Assembly (NCBI GenBank): GCA_031267005.1
Contig: JAIRZX010000405.1
Coordinates: 1-8,173 of the forward strand
From: Deltaproteobacteria bacterium
GTDB lineage: Bacteria > Desulfobacterota > Desulfarculia > Adiutricales > Adiutricaceae
Direction: 5' to 3'
DNA: 8,173 bases
Positions 6,975 to 8,173 of this stretch are shown piece by piece (positions within the stretch are counted from its first letter, which is position 1; each line of letters opens with the position of its first letter). The notes under the pieces were generated by a model. It worked only from the letters and a program-made list of their open reading frames with translations, did not search any database and was not told the origin of the DNA. A program made the position numbers and the translations under genes.

Positions 6975-7056
6975 GGCTCTTCGCTGAAACGAGTGCGCCG
7001 GGCCAGCGGGGCGGGCGCGGGGGAAAGACGAGTGTTTGGGGCTCTTCGCTGAAACG
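6975..7056. repeat. 17-bp exact direct repeat, part of a diverged 65-bp-period duplication
   Basis: GGCTCTTCGCTGAAACG occurs at 6975-6991 and 7040-7056. Similarity continues to the right (GCGC, GGGCC and GCGG blocks at matching offsets), so this is a diverged tandem duplication rather than a chance word. The 65-bp period shifts reading frame, so the same peptide (VSAKS) appears in two different minus frames. Confidence 0.8.
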
Positions 7057-7158
7057 CGCGCGCTTGGGCCTGCGGTTCGGCTTTCCCTCTTTCGGCGGAA
7101 GGGGCGGCGCGCAGCGCGCTGGAAACGGGCCCCGGCTGAATTCAGATGACGCCAGCAA

Positions 7159-7189
7159 AAACGGCGCGTCCCTCCGGAAGGGGGATTGG
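7159..7189 (-). terminator. Weak terminator candidate after the nuclease-like gene
   Basis: Just past the TAG at 7190-7192 the minus strand reads CCCTTCCGGAGGG, a short stem, then GTTTTT about 7 nt later. The gap between stem and T-tract is too long for a canonical intrinsic terminator, so read-through into the TPR-like gene is plausible. Confidence 0.25.
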
Positions 7190-8173
7190 CTAACCCAAGC
7201 CGTCCCCGGGGGGCGTGGGGAGTACGCATGTCCCGTCCTTAAACTTTATGGCCGTCTCTCGCCCGTTCCTCTTGAAGAGGCAGCCCACGATGTTCCTCTC
7301 CGCCTTGCCGACGGCAAGTGACACCAGGATGGGCGTTTCCGAGGCGCCACCGTAACCCCTCCGGCGAATCTGGTCCATTCCGGCCCTTGCCGCCCTTGCC
7401 GCCCCCTTGGCGTTTTTCACGACTTTCAGTTCCAGGACGTACGTCATGGAGCCGCAGACAACCTCCAGATCAAGACGGCCGAGGTTCTCCGGTTTCTCGG
7501 GGGTGACTTTAGCCCCGGCCATCCACAGGCAGGTTTGCAACAGGGAACGGTAGTAGCTCTCGCCCCTTTCCTTTTGGAGCTTGTCTGCCAGCGTCATCGC
7601 CTTGCTCTCCTCCGATGATTCAAGGCGGTCCTCGCCGGTTTTCTTGCGCATGATTTTCTTGAGTATCGTGACCAGCGGAACTCTGTTCGCGTCCAAGTGG
7701 TCAGAGTAATGAATGCCGGCAAGAAGCATAATTAAGACTCTTACCATGCCAACGATATCGCCGGACGCCAGTCGATCGCCCAGTTCCCGTCCGGATTTAT
7801 CTATGACATCCCATTTGGCGGTGAAGTTTTCCATAAACAGCTTTGAAATCGCCTCTCGTACTTCGCTGTTGGGATAATCCAGGAGATACGCTCCGGTTTT
7901 TGTGGCCCGGAGGGTCAGGTAGCCGGATTGGTAGAGGAACCCTGCAGGCGAAGTTGCGTCAATTTCCCCGGGGGCTCTAGCCCGACTGTAGTCTATTTCC
8001 TGGCCCTGGAACTGGTCAACCGTAAGCTCCTCATCCCGCAGGAATTTCCTGACGACGGTGTTAGATCCTGATTCCATCCAAAAGTTTCCAAATTTTTTCT
8101 CCGCGAAGAAAGAAATGACCGAAAAAGGATTGTACACCTCGGTTTCCCCGTCAAAGGAAAAACCGTCGTAATA
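7190..8173 (-). CDS. AAA-ATPase-like / PD-(D/E)XK nuclease-superfamily protein, C-terminal part
   Basis: This is the last 327 residues of a longer protein; the frame stays open through the window's right edge, so the N-terminal AAA-ATPase-like domain is missing from view. The first visible residues, YYDGFSFDGETEVYNPFSV, match the conserved Y-G-x-x-F ... VYNP(F/W)S segment of the AAA-ATPase-like family (PF09820). The C-terminal third matches the associated PD-(D/E)XK domain (PDDEXK_9, PF08011): GRLDL at about residues 232-236, then ELK at 248-250, then DQI followed by RGY at about 267-274. These supply the Asp, Glu-x-Lys and Gln of a nuclease-like core, so the active site looks intact. Family members are common and multi-copy in anaerobic gut bacteria, and their function is unproven. 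The gene ends in TAG, about 30 nt before the earliest plausible start of the TPR-like gene, and has the same direction. GC is about 47% in a sampled line, far below that downstream gene. Confidence 0.9.
   Translation of the reverse strand, partial: YYDGFSFDGETEVYNPFSVISFFAEKKFGNFWMESGSNTVVRKFLRDEELTVDQFQGQEIDYSRARAPGEIDATSPAGFLYQSGYLTLRATKTGAYLLDYPNSEVREAISKLFMENFTAKWDVIDKSGRELGDRLASGDIVGMVRVLIMLLAGIHYSDHLDANRVPLVTILKKIMRKKTGEDRLESSEESKAMTLADKLQKERGESYYRSLLQTCLWMAGAKVTPEKPENLGRLDLEVVCGSMTYVLELKVVKNAKGAARAARAGMDQIRRRGYGGASETPILVSLAVGKAERNIVGCLFKRNGRETAIKFKDGTCVLPTPPGDGLG

Larger units (their letters stand above)
5333..7158 (-). pseudogene. Disrupted TPR-repeat-like protein gene, multiple frame changes and an in-frame TGA
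   Basis: No single frame carries this gene, but coherent helical protein with GC-rich third positions appears in successive pieces on the minus strand. About 6990-6650 (frame ending at 5694) is a basic, Pro-rich segment, then DAEKLFRKAM...ALAVLTLGPED. About 6560-6435 (another frame) holds KQEAARMVAGALAGLLGTHAH. About 6395-6250 (third frame) holds KCSVAVAKFREAESAWRLLW. About 6230-6090 returns to the first frame (SLRAAMAETEG). About 6085-5615 is back in the third (GALAEALELFRE, LLGRWDEAMPE, FDLGEALLRLE). After TGA at 5615-5617 the same frame runs 93 codons (ARRGDALRFAGKQ, KFLLKLVSEILQTGRVEAAL) to TGA at 5333-5335. The pairs LGRWDEA, LGEALLRL and TGRVEAALALIEKA look like tetratricopeptide helices, normally a protein-binding solenoid. 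The start is uncertain: TTG at 7158 or ATG at 6803. Assembly error in GC homopolymers is an alternative to true decay. TPR origin is likely; specific function unknown. Confidence 0.55.

Noticed and set aside
5694..7229. 511-codon minus-strand open frame taken as one intact gene
   Set aside because: Only its first and middle parts look coding. In between, the coherent protein moves to other frames, so the long frame mostly reflects high GC.

Overview
This 8.2-kb window comes from a Gram-negative (diderm) bacterium. The evidence is a complete type V autotransporter with a Sec signal peptide and a C-terminal beta-barrel ending in Phe. GC content is high but very uneven. Lines counted by hand run from about 47% in the autotransporter passenger and the nuclease-like gene to about 77% in the TPR-like region. 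The gene content (autotransporter with Asn-capped beta-helix repeats, AAA-ATPase/PD-(D/E)XK protein) resembles gut or host-associated Desulfobacterota or Synergistota, but I cannot fix the taxon from this sequence.

All credible genes read on the minus strand. In transcription order, right to left: (1) 8173-7190 is the 3' part of an AAA-ATPase-like/PD-(D/E)XK protein whose N-terminus lies outside the window. (2) About 7158-5333 is a very GC-rich, TPR-like gene whose coherent protein is spread over all three minus frames with an in-frame TGA, so it looks broken. Its last ~93 codons follow that TGA. (3) 5332-3181 is a ~2.1-kb spacer with no convincing gene. It carries short tandem repeats (22, 29 and 31 bp) and a switch from purine-rich to pyrimidine-rich on the + strand. 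(4) 3168-100 is a 1022-residue autotransporter adhesin with a TTG start and a good ribosome binding site, followed by a strong intrinsic terminator at 10-50.

Nothing in the sequence shows that these genes work together. The autotransporter stands alone, with its own leader and terminator. The nuclease-like gene and TPR-like remnant are adjacent and co-directional. The strongest candidates for something undescribed are the repeat-rich spacer, the hairpin that holds the TGA of the TPR-like gene in its loop, and the ~16-copy passenger repeat. None of these shows a recognisable complete novel system.
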